DNA of 24,765 bases, from positions 24,247 to 49,011 of IMG/VR virus record IMGVR_UViG_3300030104_005545; one strand, given 5' to 3'. Origin of the DNA: a virus. A program made the translations under genes and the position numbers. The notes beneath the pieces are model-generated. The model worked only from the letters and a program-made list of their open reading frames with translations. It was not told where the DNA came from and did not search any database. Shown here piece after piece: positions 23,089-24,765 of this stretch; position 1 is the first letter of the stretch; the number at the start of each line of letters is the position of its first letter.

Positions 23089-24587
23089 TGGCTGAGGTTA
23101 TTAAACTATTAGGTCCTCCGGGAACAGGAAAAACTACAACTCTTTTGGATTATGTAAAAGAAGAGATGGAAAAGAATGACATTGATAAGATAGGTTACTT
23201 TTCTTTTACTAGGAAAGCAGCACACGAAGCAAGAGATAGAGCTATGGAAAAGTTTGATCTTGAAGCAAAAAGTTTTAAATGGTTTTCTACGTTACATTCT
23301 TGTGGCTATCATTGTATAGATTTAGAAGGTAGAGCGGTTATGGGCAAAGCTCAGTATAAATCTTTTGGTGATAAAATAGGATTAAAAGCAAAACTTTCTG
23401 TAGATAAAGAAACAGGGTTATCTGACAATATATATTTAACTCATCATAATTTAGCTAGAGCAAGAGGCATATCACTACAAGAGCATTACAAAAAGTATGT
23501 TGACTCATCTGTTGTGGAATGGAAGTTCTTAGAATATTTTTCTCAAGCATACGATCAATACAAAGAGGTCAACGGTTACATTGATTATTCTGATATGTGC
23601 TACGAAGCAGTTAATGAAAACTTATTACCTCAACTTGATGTGGTTTTTATAGATGAAGCTCAGGACTTAACTCCTTTGCAATGGTCTATGGTAGAACATT
23701 TTGCATCAACAGCAGGGAAACTTTATCTTGCAGGTGATGATGACCAAGCGATCTACAGATGGTTGGGCGCAGACGTTGAAAGATTTATAGAGTACCCTGC
23801 TACAGAAATAACACTTCCTCAATCTTATAGAGTTAAAAAACAAATACAGGAATTTGCTGATGGTATAATTAAAATAACAAAGAACAGAATTGAAAAAGAT
23901 TGGGAACCAAGAGAAGAAGAGGGTTTACTAAAGTATCACCAAACCATTGAAAGTGTTGATCTTTCTGTTGGCAACTGGTTGATACTAGGAAGAGATAAAT
24001 TTATTTTAAACAAACTAGAAGAGGCTTGTCGTAATCAAGGTCTATGGTATGAAAAACAAGAATTTAAAAACAACGTTCGTCCAATACCTCAAAGAATGTT
24101 TGAAGCAGTTATAGGTTGGAATGAATTAGTTGAAGGTAATCCGGTAGACAAAAAAACAATTAAGAAAATATTTTATTATAAGAAAGTTGCAGAAGGAACT
24201 AATGATAAAATAGATATAATGAACGACAGTCATTTATACGACATGGACACTTTGAAAGTTTTATTAGGTCCTTTTAGTGTGGGTGAATGGCATCAAGCAT
24301 TGGACAAAATTAATCTTAAAGATAGAGCATATCTATTACGTCTTGGTCTTGGAGAAGAAGATATAACTAAGAAACCTCGCATAAAAATATCTACAATTCA
24401 TGGTGCAAAAGGTGGCGAATCTGATAATGTATTACTTGCGACAGATATGAATTTAAAAACATACAACGCGTATCAGAAAGACTCAGACGATGAACAAAGA
24501 GTATTTTATGTTGGCGCCACAAGAGCAAAGGATGAACTACATGTACTATTACCACAAACGAATATGCACTTTAGGTTTGCGTTATGA
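23088..24587 (+). CDS. UvrD/Rep-family (SF1A) DNA helicase
   Basis: A 499-aa helicase with the full SF1A motif set: motif I GPPGTGKTTT (9-18), Ia FSFTRKAAHEARD (38-50), II FIDEAQD (187-193), III AGDDDQAIYRW (215-225), IV LPQSYRVKK (243-251), V ISTIHGAKGGESDNV (434-448) and VI VFYVGATRAKDELHV (472-486). These enzymes move 3' to 5' on single strands and unwind DNA. At about 500 aa it is shorter than bacterial UvrD (about 720), with reduced 1B/2B insertions, as in phage versions. It starts in the stop codon of the primase gene (TAATG) and ends by overlapping the DUF3310 gene (ATGA). The likely role is strand separation beside the AEP primase. Confidence 0.92.
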   Translation: MAEVIKLLGPPGTGKTTTLLDYVKEEMEKNDIDKIGYFSFTRKAAHEARDRAMEKFDLEAKSFKWFSTLHSCGYHCIDLEGRAVMGKAQYKSFGDKIGLKAKLSVDKETGLSDNIYLTHHNLARARGISLQEHYKKYVDSSVVEWKFLEYFSQAYDQYKEVNGYIDYSDMCYEAVNENLLPQLDVVFIDEAQDLTPLQWSMVEHFASTAGKLYLAGDDDQAIYRWLGADVERFIEYPATEITLPQSYRVKKQIQEFADGIIKITKNRIEKDWEPREEEGLLKYHQTIESVDLSVGNWLILGRDKFILNKLEEACRNQGLWYEKQEFKNNVRPIPQRMFEAVIGWNELVEGNPVDKKTIKKIFYYKKVAEGTNDKIDIMNDSHLYDMDTLKVLLGPFSVGEWHQALDKINLKDRAYLLRLGLGEEDITKKPRIKISTIHGAKGGESDNVLLATDMNLKTYNAYQKDSDDEQRVFYVGATRAKDELHVLLPQTNMHFRFAL

Positions 24588-24765
24588 CAGATAATGTAAA
24601 TCATCCACCACACTATAAACAAGGAGACATAGAGTGTATTGATGCAATTAAGTCTGCACTTGGAGATAGTTTTAAATTTTATTTACAAGGTAACGCTATA
24701 AAATATTTATGGAGACATCAACATAAAGGGAAAGTCATAGAAGACTTGGACAAAGCAATATGGTA
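24584..24765 (+). CDS. DUF3310 (SaV-like) protein, 3'-truncated by the window edge
   Basis: The first 60 residues are visible: MTDNVNHPPHYKQGDIECID, then NAIKYLWRHQHKGKVIEDLDKA. The motifs NHPPHY..G.IECIDAI and GNAIKYLWR..KKG...EDL.KA are diagnostic of the DUF3310/SaV-like family found in many phages. They are sometimes named nucleotide kinases, without firm biochemical support. The ATGA overlap with the SF1 helicase gene sets the start. The frame is open to the last base, so the C-terminus lies outside. It probably acts in nucleotide metabolism of the infected cell, if at all. Confidence 0.88.
   Translation, partial: MTDNVNHPPHYKQGDIECIDAIKSALGDSFKFYLQGNAIKYLWRHQHKGKVIEDLDKAIW

Noticed and set aside
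1-24765. tRNA genes, attachment sites or lysogeny genes
   Set aside because: No cloverleaf-like segment fits in the tiny intergenic gaps and no integrase or repressor motif was found.

Overview
The window is a contiguous piece of a tailed double-stranded DNA phage genome, AT-rich and very densely packed, with many ATGA or TAATG stop/start overlaps and almost no non-coding DNA. Composition, small conserved proteins and fibre style (DDLEIYHDG-type motifs, YadA-like repeats, short GGRVG motifs) resemble phages from marine surface-water metagenomes, such as those infecting SAR11-like or other low-GC marine bacteria. The host is an inference. No tape-measure protein is recognisable. A probable P22 gp10-like DNA-stabilisation protein and large candidate internal virion proteins point to a short-tailed (podovirus-like) particle. 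No integrase, repressor, reverse transcriptase, CRISPR array or tRNA gene was seen.

Positions 1-18233 form one rightward structural block. It opens with a 60-aa protein and three long fibre/appendage proteins (231-6968). The first two share a C-terminal module. The second and third share an N-terminal module. The third carries about 38 YadA-like repeats and a C-terminal peptidase S74 intramolecular chaperone with a visible Ser-Lys dyad. Then come small proteins (6970-8372), a gp10-like stabilisation protein (8372-9877), a tail-associated protein (9877-10575) and four proteins of 257-1252 aa that look like internal or ejection proteins (10581-18005). The block ends with a coiled-coil plus single-TM protein, a holin/lysis candidate (18006-18233).

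Positions 18230-19696 hold the only leftward gene, an SNF2-type helicase, convergent with the structural block with overlapping stop codons. Its start faces a 38-bp imperfect inverted repeat (19742-19779) that reads as a good sigma70-type promoter on both strands. This is a compact divergent control point between the helicase and the rightward replication block.

Positions 19790-24765 are the rightward replication block: a conserved small protein, a coiled-coil protein, a candidate ssDNA-binding protein, a strong intrinsic terminator, an archaeo-eukaryotic-type primase, a UvrD/Rep-type SF1 helicase, and the truncated start of a DUF3310 protein at the right edge. Together they suggest DNA unwinding, priming and strand protection. 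A DNA polymerase presumably lies outside the window.

The most notable structures are: the fibre cluster, with recombination-ready in-frame DNA repeats and a super-repeat whose spacing shrinks by exactly one 51-bp unit per step; the face-to-face promoter palindrome; and the GGRVG-type motif shared by separate virion proteins.
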